Shown here: positions 1 through 7,900 of the stretch, piece after piece
Layout: every line of letters begins with the position of its first letter
Position numbering within the stretch: position 1 is the stretch's first letter
NCBI GenBank assembly: GCA_964347265.1
Contig: CAYFXV010000016.1
Coordinates: 1 to 13,600, forward strand
Source of the DNA: CS1-C013 sp964347265
Lineage (GTDB): Archaea > Aenigmatarchaeota > Aenigmatarchaeia > Aenigmatarchaeales > Aenigmatarchaeaceae
DNA length: 13,600 nt
Direction: 5' to 3'
The notes under the pieces: generated by a model
Seen by the model: the letters and a program-made list of their open reading frames with translations, nothing else
The model's database searches: none
What the model was told of the DNA's origin: nothing
Program-made: the position numbers and the translations under genes

Positions 1-1181
1 TTGCAAATAACAGTATCAACATTTTCTCCTTTACATGAATAAATTAAATGTGATATCAAATTATCATGTATTGGAAAGAAATTTACTTTTTTAAGATCAA
101 TTAAAACTAAATCTGCTTTTTTCCCGATCTCAATACTTCCAATTTCGTCATCAATCAAAAGGGCTTTTGCACCATCAATTGTAGCAAAATCGAAAATTTT
201 CTGAGATTTAATAGCAACTGGATTCATTTTATTCAATTTATGTAATAATGAACATACTTTCATGGTTTCAAACATGTCTAAACTATTATTGCTGGCTGCT
301 CCATCTGTTCCAAGAGAAACAATTATATTATTTTTAATCAGTTCAGGAACAGGAGCAATACCTGAACTCAATTTCATATTGCTTACAGGATTGTGAGAAA
401 CCTTCACATTGTATTTATTTAAAAGTGAAATTTCTTTTTCAGATAACCAACAACAGTGAGCAGCTATAACATTTTTATCTAAGAGTCCTATCTTCTCAAG
501 ATATTCTACTTGTCTTAAATTGTTTTTTTCTTTAGATTTTTCTTGCTCATCTTTAGTTTCGGCTAAATGGGTGTGCAAAAGAACATTGTTCTTATCCGCA
601 AGTTCTTTAGATTTCAATAACAACTCTTCTGAGCAAGAATATGTAGAATGCGGAGTAAATGTTGGTTTGATTAATTCTTCATTTTTCCATTTACTAACAA
701 ATTTTTTATTAACTTCAAAAGAATTGCCTTCTGGTGTTGGAAAATCAAAAAATACAGAACCTAAAAATGCTCTAATACCGGCTTGTTTACAAACCTTTGC
801 AACGTCATTCATGAAAAGATACATATCATTAAAACATGTTATCCCATTTTTTATCATTTCAACACAAGCAATTAAAGAGCCATAATAACAAAGTTTTCCA
901 GTAAGTTTTCTTTCTAAAGGCCATATTTTTGTTTCTAGCCAAGGTTTTAAAGGCATGTCTTCTGCTATTCCTCTAAACAAAGTCATACTAGAATGTGTAT
1001 GAGTATTTATTAAACTTGGTATAACTAAAAAGCCTTTAGCATCAATAATTTCATCTGCATTTTTAATATCTCCTATAGCAGATATTTTGTTACCTTCTAT
1101 TAAAATCGATTTGTCTTTAATTAATTCTCTTTTTTTGTTTTGTGTTAAAATAAAAGAACAATTTTTAATTAGTATATTCAT
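1..1181 (-). CDS. mtaD: 5-methylthioadenosine/S-adenosylhomocysteine deaminase, 3' end cut by window edge
   Basis: Amidohydrolase-superfamily cytosolic deaminase that would convert MTA, SAH or related adenosines to the inosine derivatives. The frame is open from an ATG at 1181 to the left edge, giving 393 residues; the family is usually about 420-435, so only the last few dozen residues are missing. Visible motifs are the N-THTH metal site (H61, H63), H178 in TPHSTY, the HTHLAE block (H203, H205, E208), AAHC with H242, and GTDG with metal-ligand D293. The segment EDMPLKPWLE and the motif NPVSNMKL (264-271) are typical of the MtaD/DadD branch rather than of cytosine deaminase or guanine deaminase. 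An SD-like AAGGT (1189-1193) overlaps the stop of the upstream protease gene, 7 nt before the ATG, so the pair is probably one transcript. The exact substrate within the adenosine-derivative group cannot be read from sequence alone. Confidence 0.9.
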   Translation of the reverse strand, partial: MNILIKNCSFILTQNKKRELIKDKSILIEGNKISAIGDIKNADEIIDAKGFLVIPSLINTHTHSSMTLFRGIAEDMPLKPWLETKIWPLERKLTGKLCYYGSLIACVEMIKNGITCFNDMYLFMNDVAKVCKQAGIRAFLGSVFFDFPTPEGNSFEVNKKFVSKWKNEELIKPTFTPHSTYSCSEELLLKSKELADKNNVLLHTHLAETKDEQEKSKEKNNLRQVEYLEKIGLLDKNVIAAHCCWLSEKEISLLNKYNVKVSHNPVSNMKLSSGIAPVPELIKNNIIVSLGTDGAASNNSLDMFETMKVCSLLHKLNKMNPVAIKSQKIFDFATIDGAKALLIDDEIGSIEIGKKADLVLIDLKKVNFFPIHDNLISHLIYSCKGENVDTVIC

Positions 1182-1186
1182 AATTG

Positions 1187-2227
1187 TTACCTTAATTTAT
1201 GATAGGTAAATATTCTATTAATTCTTTTAGTTATATCTTCTGCTTTGATATAAGGCGGTAATTTAACAGACACATCTTTGGATGGTACATTAACAACCCA
1301 ACCTTCTTTATTATAAGTAATAGAAAAGACAACGTTCTTCTCTGTTGTGCATTGAAAAACTGCTGAAAGAAGATTAAATTTTGTTTTAAGTTCTTTTACA
1401 TTAGTTTTAATATTCGAAATTATATATCGAAATTTATTACCAACTCTATAAACTGTACGAAAATAAATCGCAAAACCTATCATAATAGCTACTATGATTA
1501 TGCCTACAATATTAGGCTGTAAAAATATTACAAAAATAGAGACTCCAATAAATGCACAAAATATAAAAAATAAAAATTTGAATAAATCAGCATAAGTAAT
1601 TTCAATTGGGAGTATCTCTAAATTTTTTACATTAATCTTACCACTTTTTTGTTCTTCCTCTAAACCATAACGAATTGCTATTACAATTAATAGCATTGAT
1701 AATACTGCAAGAAATGTTACCACCATATCTATAGGTATTCTCCAAAACGAGGCAAATTTTGGTATGTCCTCAATAGTAAGGAAATCTCTGTAAATTTGAT
1801 CTTGGAGAGCATCCACAGCTATCCATGCATACAAAGAAATGAAAAAAGAAAGAAAGAGATTATTCCAATTTTTTTCATTTGTTGCAGTAGCAAAATAAAA
1901 TAATAAAAATACTAAAATGCAATTGAAAATTAAACCAAAAATTATTCCAATAGAAATTACAACTGGATTCTGAGGACCGAAACTATAACACCAAGCAACA
2001 AGAGGTAAGAACTGTCCTTCTAAAAAACCTGGGGCAATTGCTGGAAATCCTCCACCCACAGCACAAATAAAATTATGACCAAATTCATGAAATAACCATA
2101 TCGGAAACTGGGAGATCCAAACTAGCAAATCTAAAAAAGGATTTATTTTAGTTACCCAAAAAATAAAAATAAAAGAAATCAAAAATATTATTAAATCTAA
2201 AATTAAAATTTTTTTACCTTCAAACAA
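1187..2227 (-). CDS. Polytopic membrane protein with HEFGH motif, M50-like zinc metalloprotease
   Basis: Predicted integral membrane protein of 346 residues with about six or seven hydrophobic segments (roughly 9-28, 32-50, 88-113, 122-140, 166-186, 213-236, 239-256) and a soluble C-terminal part of about 90 residues (258-346). The sequence HEFGH at 47-51 is embedded in a hydrophobic segment and followed by a glycine patch (GGG, 58-60), as in M50/site-2-protease-like proteins, where HExxH binds zinc. I do not see a canonical LDG or NPDG third-ligand motif; D139 or D143 in the fourth hydrophobic segment are possible substitutes. The start is TTG at 2227, supported by GGTGAT at 2233-2238 with a 5-nt spacer; no ATG lies close by in frame. 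It is first in a two-gene unit with mtaD. The C-terminal domain is not one I recognise. Active protease function is an inference; an inactive homologue is possible. Confidence 0.65.
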   Translation of the reverse strand: MFEGKKILILDLIIFLISFIFIFWVTKINPFLDLLVWISQFPIWLFHEFGHNFICAVGGGFPAIAPGFLEGQFLPLVAWCYSFGPQNPVVISIGIIFGLIFNCILVFLLFYFATATNEKNWNNLFLSFFISLYAWIAVDALQDQIYRDFLTIEDIPKFASFWRIPIDMVVTFLAVLSMLLIVIAIRYGLEEEQKSGKINVKNLEILPIEITYADLFKFLFFIFCAFIGVSIFVIFLQPNIVGIIIVAIMIGFAIYFRTVYRVGNKFRYIISNIKTNVKELKTKFNLLSAVFQCTTEKNVVFSITYNKEGWVVNVPSKDVSVKLPPYIKAEDITKRINRIFTYHKLR

Positions 2228-2232
2228 TTCTT

Positions 2233-2273
2233 ATCACCAAATGATTTAAATGAATATGACAATCTATATAAAA
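2233..2273 (-). promoter_or_regulatory. Promoter and SD of the protease-mtaD unit
   Basis: On the minus strand a TATA-like TTTATATAG lies at about 2264-2272. Start of transcription about 26 nt downstream would fall near 2242, giving a leader of roughly 15 nt that contains GGTGAT (2233-2238), a perfect match to the archaeal anti-SD region, 5 nt before the TTG start. The SD is clear; the TATA box is a by-eye assignment in AT-rich DNA. Confidence 0.5.
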
Positions 2274-2283
2274 TAATGATTTC
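2244..2283 (+). promoter_or_regulatory. Promoter region of the beta-CASP nuclease gene
   Basis: TTTAAAT at about 2245-2251 is spaced so that transcription would begin near 2274, about 10 nt before the ATG at 2284. A second AT-rich box, CTATATAAAA (2264-2273), is too close to the ATG to drive this gene and better fits the opposite strand. TGAT at 2277-2280 sits 3 nt before the ATG and may act as a minimal SD. Overlapping divergent promoters are likely; which box serves which gene is uncertain. Confidence 0.35.
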
Positions 2284-3528
2284 ATGAGAATAAAATGCTT
2301 AGGTGGATTTAGAGAAGTAGGGAAGAATGCTGTTCTAATAGAAAGCAAAGAAAATGTTTTATTTGACTATGGAATGGAAGTTGACACTGGTAAACTTCCA
2401 TTACCTGTAAGAAAAGTTGATATGATAGTATTAAGTCATGCACATCTAGATCATTCTGGTTATTGTCCTGTGATTTATAAAAAATTCAAACCTCCTATTT
2501 ATTCAACAATAGCAACTTTTGAATTATCTCATCTGCTTCTAAGAGACAGTATCAAAATTGCCAAATTTAAAGGTCTTCCTAAACATTTTAGGAAAAATGA
2601 TTTGAAAAAAATGAAAAAATATGAAGTAATAACAACTTATGGACAAAAGATTGAAGGTGAAAACTTTTCTTTAGATGTGTTTGATGCTGGACACATACCT
2701 GGTTCTACTGCACCACTCTTAGAAATTGAAAACAAAAAAATTCTTTATGTTTGCGACTTTAATGTTAATACAACTCGTTTGTTAAATGGAGCAAGGATAG
2801 ATGCTAAAGATGTTGATGTTTTGATATTAGAGAATACTTATGCTAAGAAAGAACATTCACCAAGAGAAGAAACAGAAAAAAAATTCTTTGAAACTGTTCA
2901 AGGAACAATTGCAAATGAAGGAGTGGCTGTAATTCCTTGTTTTGCTGTTGGCAGATCAGCTGAAGTTTTAATGATTTTAGATAGTTTCAAACCAGATTTT
3001 CCTATTTATCTTGATGGCATGTCAAAAACTGCCACAGAAATCACTTTAAGTTATCCTGAATTTCTCAGAGATGCAGAAGCATTGGGAAAGGCTTTGAAAA
3101 ATGTTACAAAAATTTGGAAAGGTGAAGAAAGAAAAGAATTAGTAAAGGGACCGTGCGCAATTGTCTCAAGTTCAGGAATGTTAGAAGGTGGACCTTCTGT
3201 TAGTTATATAAAATATTTGTATAATCATCCTGAAAGTTCTATTATATTCACTGGATTTCTAATTCCAAGAACTGCTGGAAGAAGATTGGTAGAAACTGGT
3301 AGATTTGTTACTGAAGGTTTTGACTTAAAAATCAAAATGAATATTCATAAATTCGATTTAAGTGCACATAGTGGAAGAAGTGACTTATTTAATTTTGTTG
3401 ATAAAATTAATCCTGAAAAAGTTATTTGTTTGCATGGAGATCATTGTGAAGAATTTGCTAATGAATTAAAAGAAAAAGATTTTGATGCAATTGCTCCTAA
3501 AAATGGAGATGTAATTGATATTGATTGA
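2284..3528 (+). CDS. Beta-CASP metallo-beta-lactamase ribonuclease, Cft2/Ysh1 (aCPSF2-like) family
   Basis: Cytosolic zinc-dependent RNA nuclease of the beta-CASP group, expected to act in RNA maturation or decay. At 414 residues it matches the short archaeal form without KH domains. The metallo-beta-lactamase motifs are D28 (FDYG), HAHLDH at 52-57, H137 (GHIPGS) and D158 (VCDFN). The beta-CASP motifs follow: A with E183 (ILENTY), B with H362 (LSAHSG) and C with H384 (LHGD). Every catalytic position I can locate is intact. The start is fixed by the family N-terminus, KCLGGFREVGKNA, directly after the ATG. In this family, KH-containing aCPSF1 is the main transcription-termination factor, and proteins without KH are usually described as exo- or endonucleases, so the precise role here is open. 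RNase J is less likely because the HAHLDHSGY and SAHSGRSDL blocks look like the Ysh1/Cft2 group. Confidence 0.9.
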   Translation: MRIKCLGGFREVGKNAVLIESKENVLFDYGMEVDTGKLPLPVRKVDMIVLSHAHLDHSGYCPVIYKKFKPPIYSTIATFELSHLLLRDSIKIAKFKGLPKHFRKNDLKKMKKYEVITTYGQKIEGENFSLDVFDAGHIPGSTAPLLEIENKKILYVCDFNVNTTRLLNGARIDAKDVDVLILENTYAKKEHSPREETEKKFFETVQGTIANEGVAVIPCFAVGRSAEVLMILDSFKPDFPIYLDGMSKTATEITLSYPEFLRDAEALGKALKNVTKIWKGEERKELVKGPCAIVSSSGMLEGGPSVSYIKYLYNHPESSIIFTGFLIPRTAGRRLVETGRFVTEGFDLKIKMNIHKFDLSAHSGRSDLFNFVDKINPEKVICLHGDHCEEFANELKEKDFDAIAPKNGDVIDID

Positions 3529-3534
3529 TAGAAA

Positions 3535-3571
3535 TTTTTAATACACGGTATTTTTGGGGTTAATATTTTTT
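3535..3571 (+). terminator. T-rich terminator region after the beta-CASP gene
   Basis: Three T-tracts follow the stop codon on the plus strand: 3535-3539, 3551-3555 and 3566-3571. No hairpin is needed for archaeal oligo-T termination. The last tract runs into the stop codon of the converging YbjQ-family gene. The complementary strand has no comparable T-runs, so this signal serves only the plus-strand gene. Confidence 0.5.
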
Positions 3572-3905
3572 ATCTGATAGGCTTTACAACAACAGCAGTT
3601 CCATAAGCAGAAAAAACAACTGCTGCACCAGCAAATATATCACTTGTCTCAAAATCTGTTCTTACAATTGCATTTGCTCCCATTTTTCCAGCGTTTTCTT
3701 TCAATCTTTGCATTGATTCAATTTTTGCTTTTTCACATTCTGTTGTAAATGCTGTTACTTCACCACCAACCATGCTCTCTATACCAGCTACAAACTTTCC
3801 CCAAAGTCCTCTAGTTCTAACAGTAAGTCCATGAACTGTTCCTAAAATTCTAACAATTCTATAGCCTTCTATTGTAGGAGTTGTTACTATTAAAATATCT
3901 GCCAT
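3570..3905 (-). CDS. YbjQ/UPF0145 family protein
   Basis: Small soluble protein of 111 residues, close to the usual 100-110 of the UPF0145 (YbjQ) family. Recognisable family blocks are the N-terminal TTPTIEGYRI (8-17), the GLTVRTRG segment in the middle, and GANAIVRTDFE (76-86) followed by an alternating hydrophobic C-terminus. The family is predicted to form ring-like oligomers and is sometimes labelled heavy-metal-binding, but no biochemical role is settled and I claim none. There are no signal or membrane segments. The ATG at 3905 has GTGAT (3909-3913) only 3 nt upstream, so the leader would be very short. It diverges from rtcA and converges on the beta-CASP gene. Confidence 0.85.
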   Translation of the reverse strand: MADILIVTTPTIEGYRIVRILGTVHGLTVRTRGLWGKFVAGIESMVGGEVTAFTTECEKAKIESMQRLKENAGKMGANAIVRTDFETSDIFAGAAVVFSAYGTAVVVKPIR

Positions 3906-3908
3906 TAA

Positions 3909-3966
3909 ATCACGATTTTTATATTAATTTTCATTAATAAATAAGTTTAACAGACAAAATATTCTT
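3909..3966. promoter_or_regulatory. Shared divergent promoter region, YbjQ-family gene and rtcA
   Basis: The 61-nt gap between the two start codons contains one near-palindromic AT box, ATTAATAAATA, at about 3933-3943. Counted 26 nt rightward it predicts a start near 3965, which would make rtcA (ATG 3967) essentially leaderless; rtcA has no SD. Counted leftward it predicts a start near 3913, exactly at the GTGAT of the YbjQ-family gene. A single box used in both directions is plausible but is a by-eye inference. Confidence 0.4.
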
Positions 3967-4986
3967 ATGATATTGATTGATGGTTCTTATCTTGAAGGCG
4001 GAGGTCAGATAATTAGAACATCTATTGCACTTTCAACAATAACTGGCAAACCAGTTAAAATAATAAACATAAGATCCAAGCGTCGTAATCCTGGATTAAG
4101 AGCACAACATTTGAAAGGAATAGAGGCTACAACTAAACTATGTGATGCTGAATTGAAAAATGCAAAAATTGGAAGCACTTCAATTGAATTTATACCAAAA
4201 GAAGTTAAAGGTGGTAATTTATCAATAGATGTTGGAACAGCTGGCTCAATATCTTTAGTTCTTCAAACTTTAGTTTTGCCTTCTATTCATGCAGAAGAAG
4301 AAGTTGTTTTAGAAATAACAGGTGGAACTGATGTTAAATGGAGTCCAACAACAACATACTTTCAACATATTTTTTGCGATTTTTTGAAAAAAATGGGTAT
4401 TGACATTCATATAGAAACGTTGAAATACGGCTTCTTTCCTAAAGGAAATGGTAAAATTAAAGTAATTATAAAGCCTTGTAAAAATATTAAACCAATTAAT
4501 TTGATTGAAAGGGATAAATTAAAAAGAATTGATATTTGGAGCATAGCATCTGAAAATTTAAAAAATAGAAAAGTTGCTGAAAGACAAGTAAAAGGCATTA
4601 AAAGAGTTTTGAAAATGAATTTTGAAAATATTAATATAAAATATGTTCCCTCACTTTCACTTGGATCTTCTGCTCATGTTCATGCACATTTTGAAAATTG
4701 TAAATTGGGAGCATCTGAATTAGGAGAAAGAGGTAAACTTGCTGAAAAAGTTGGTGAAGAAGCTGCAAAAAGTTTAGTAAAACAGATTGATTCTAATGCT
4801 TGTTTGGATAAATGGATGGCAGATCAAATTCTTCCTTACATGGCTTTAGCAGGTAATTCAAAGGTTTCTGTTGCTGAAATAACAAACCATGTTAGAACAA
4901 ATATCTGGGTAATAGAAAAATTCTTGCCAGTAAAATTTGAAATAGATGAAACTAATAAAATAATTTTTTGTCAACGAATTCCTTAG
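3967..4986 (+). CDS. rtcA: RNA 3'-terminal phosphate cyclase
   Basis: Cytosolic enzyme that converts an RNA 3'-phosphate to a 2',3'-cyclic phosphate using ATP through a covalent enzyme-His-AMP intermediate. The 339-residue length is normal for the family. Diagnostic segments are the N-terminal DGSYLEGGGQIIRT (5-18), RSKRRNPGLRAQH (36-48), GTAGSISLVLQ (90-100), TGGTDVKWSPTTTYF (118-132), YGFFPKGNG (154-162, a variant of the family's P-x-GGG signature), ADQILPYMALAG (285-296) and the C-terminal NHVRTN in which H308 is the expected adenylylated histidine. The start is fixed by the conserved N-terminus, and no SD precedes it, which fits leaderless expression. It diverges from the YbjQ-family gene and its stop is only 2 nt from the end of the converging glycoprotein gene. 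No RtcB ligase or archease is present in this window. Confidence 0.95.
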   Translation: MILIDGSYLEGGGQIIRTSIALSTITGKPVKIINIRSKRRNPGLRAQHLKGIEATTKLCDAELKNAKIGSTSIEFIPKEVKGGNLSIDVGTAGSISLVLQTLVLPSIHAEEEVVLEITGGTDVKWSPTTTYFQHIFCDFLKKMGIDIHIETLKYGFFPKGNGKIKVIIKPCKNIKPINLIERDKLKRIDIWSIASENLKNRKVAERQVKGIKRVLKMNFENINIKYVPSLSLGSSAHVHAHFENCKLGASELGERGKLAEKVGEEAAKSLVKQIDSNACLDKWMADQILPYMALAGNSKVSVAEITNHVRTNIWVIEKFLPVKFEIDETNKIIFCQRIP

Positions 4987-4988
4987 CT

Positions 4989-7900
4989 TTATTCGGGTTC
5001 CTGTTTTTCTACAATAGATTTAGCTGGTTCTTCTGTTTCTGTAAGAATTTTAGTTGATTTTTTCTTGGTTCCCTTGGTTCTCTTAGCTAAATCATGCAAG
5101 AAAGATGTTATCTTAACTCTTTGTAAGAAAATGAAAACACAAACCACTATTGCAGCAACAATTATTATTACATTAGTTAAAATCGAAACTGTTGTAGGTC
5201 CAACTCCTGCTATTGTTACTTCACATGACTGAGACTCTGCAGGCTTATTAACAGTTGTTCCACAATTATTAGAGTCTGTACATGTTCTAGTTTGAAGTTC
5301 ATCAGTGCATTCAGACCAATCTGTGCAAGACCAGCTTTCTTCACATCCCTCTTCTGGTTCTGGTTCTGGTTCTGGTGGTGCACCTCCTTTTGTTCCAATT
5401 ATAAACACAGATAATCCTGGAGAGTCTGCCCTATAAAATACTTCTGCAGTACTTTCAGCTATTTTTGTTGCACTTAAATCATTCCATCTGTTATTAGCCC
5501 ATCTGTATAAAGTAATATTCGAAGCATCAACATTGTTATCTGTTAACCAGGTTTTATTTACAGCGAATTCAATATTAACAGTATTAATATCAGAATCAGT
5601 AATGTTTATTCTTTCTATGTTAATATAATGATACACCTTACCATCTATATTAAAAGGAACTGTTGATGGTAAAGTTTGTAATTTAGATATCATTATTTTT
5701 ATGTAACCTACATTATTTACAACAGTAATGTTCATTCCCCTCATTGCAACATCTCTAAATCTTGCTATATTTGCAATCAGTTTTCCGCCTGTTGTGAGTG
5801 ATGTCATTGTAATGTTTACTTTACCTACTGCGAGTCTAATAACAGCTGTTGAATAAGTTCCGCCTGTTGAACCACCTGTTCCGCCTGTCCCACCTCCACC
5901 ATCTGTAGCTACACAACCATTGGTACATGCATAGCCAGATGAACACCATGAATTGTCTGCGACACAAGCTTCTCCTGCATCACAATATCCATCTCCGCAA
6001 TACGTTGATGATGCTCTACAAACACTATGAACACAATATCCACCTATACACTGAGAACCTTGCGTACAGTAAAGACCACTTGCATTTTTAGTAGTATAAT
6101 TCATTGTACCTGTAGAATTCCAGTTATCTGAAGTGTCATTTGCATATATCTTCCAAGCAACATTACAACCAGCTGTATAATTTGGTGTTTTAGAAACATT
6201 AGACCAATTAGCTAATCCACTAAATTGAGCCCAAGTATCATTTACTAAATTTGAACCTCCGGTACAATTGTCAAAAGAGAAAATATAACCTGAAAGTGCA
6301 CCATTATCTGTCCACTTTAAACTAAATAAAGTAGCAGCTCCTGCAAGAGTTGTATTTGTTGAATTATTTGAATATGTTGGTGGCATTGTATCATTAACAC
6401 TAAAGGTCATATTACCTGTAAAATTCTCATTACCAGCAGAATCATTAGCATATATCTTCCAAGCAACTACCCCCTTTTCGAAAGTATCATTATCCCATGT
6501 GAAATTAGACCAAGTCTCATCTGCAGTTAAATTAATATCATAAGGAGAACTATAATTTCCATCTGTATAATTAACCCAACTCCCTGTTTCATTTGTTGAT
6601 AACCAAGCATAATCTAAACTATTATCATCAGACCAGTTAGCATATAATAAAACAGGTTGAGTTGTATTTATTGAACTTGTATTAGAATTATTATTTGTGA
6701 AGGTTGGTTTTGCAGTATCTACAATTATAGTCCAGTTAATGGAGTAAAAATCATATTGACTAGTATTATCATAACAATAGATATTCCATGAATAAGGTCC
6801 GTCAGAACCAACAGTATTGTTTATCCAGTTAATGCTTCCATTAACTAAAGGTCTTGTATCATTAGTTTCATTTGCTAACCAACTGCTACCAGTGAAGTTT
6901 CCATAAAGTGTACAGTTATCCATATTTATAGAACTGTTCCATTCTGGTGTATAAGTGAAGTTAACATCTTGTGTGTTGGTATAACTTAAATTAGCGGGAC
7001 TTTCTAAAGTTATATTTATTGCATCTGACATTCCATAATCAGAAAAACTAGTTACAGCAAAAGTAATATTTTCTCCGTTCCAAACAAAATCAGAACATAT
7101 AAAGGGTGGACAAGGAATTCCTGTTGTGTTGGTGTGAGCATATTTAAAGATCTGAGGCCTGCCAGTTATTCCGAATCTATTTGATATATTATATAAAGTC
7201 AGTTCTGCAGAAAGATTTAAATTTGGTTTGTTTGGGTCTGTTCCATTCCATTCAGTATCATTAATTCCAATTCTTGGACCAGCCATTATATTTTTCATTG
7301 CAAATTCAAACATAGCTTGAGATTTCTGTGGATCGTCCATACTGACATTTGTTGTATAATTTATTTTTGCTATTCCAGGAACTTCTATAACAAGATTAAA
7401 ATTGGAGAAATTACCTGTGTCAGCCACAGCTGTAAAGTTAGTAGTGTCTCCACCAAATGATGGACCACATAAGACATAAAATGTACCACTCGCATTCGTA
7501 TGATTAAATTGTGCTCTATCCTCCACAGTACAATTTCCGTCCCAACATCCACTAACATTTACAAGTGTTCCATTAAGCAATGGTATTTGTGGTGGTAAAG
7601 GTTCTGTAGGAGGGGGGCAACCAGGAAGAGTAGACATATTTACTAACATAACTGGTGCAAAAACATTATCAAGATAAAAACTATTACTTGTGTTACCATC
7701 TGTAGCATTAAGTGTAATATTTCTTGGTTCCATCATTATTGAACCACCAGCAAGAGTGAGATTGACAGTATCATTCAATTCAAAAATTGCCCAACTGCCA
7801 TCTGTAGCATTCTGCTTGAACACGCCAGCTCTACTTGAGTTTCCTCCTATTTCTGAAAAATTGCCAGTAACATTCATAGTTGCATTACAAACACTTGGAG

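Noticed and set aside
520..885. Plus-strand open frame of 121 codons
   Set aside because: It lies antisense within the clearly conserved mtaD reading frame and its product has no recognisable features.
5216..5398. Minus-strand open frame with a repeated Asn-Gln stretch
   Set aside because: It is a shifted reading of the hexamer repeat and TSP1-like region of the glycoprotein gene; the main frame carries the conserved Cys/Trp motifs.
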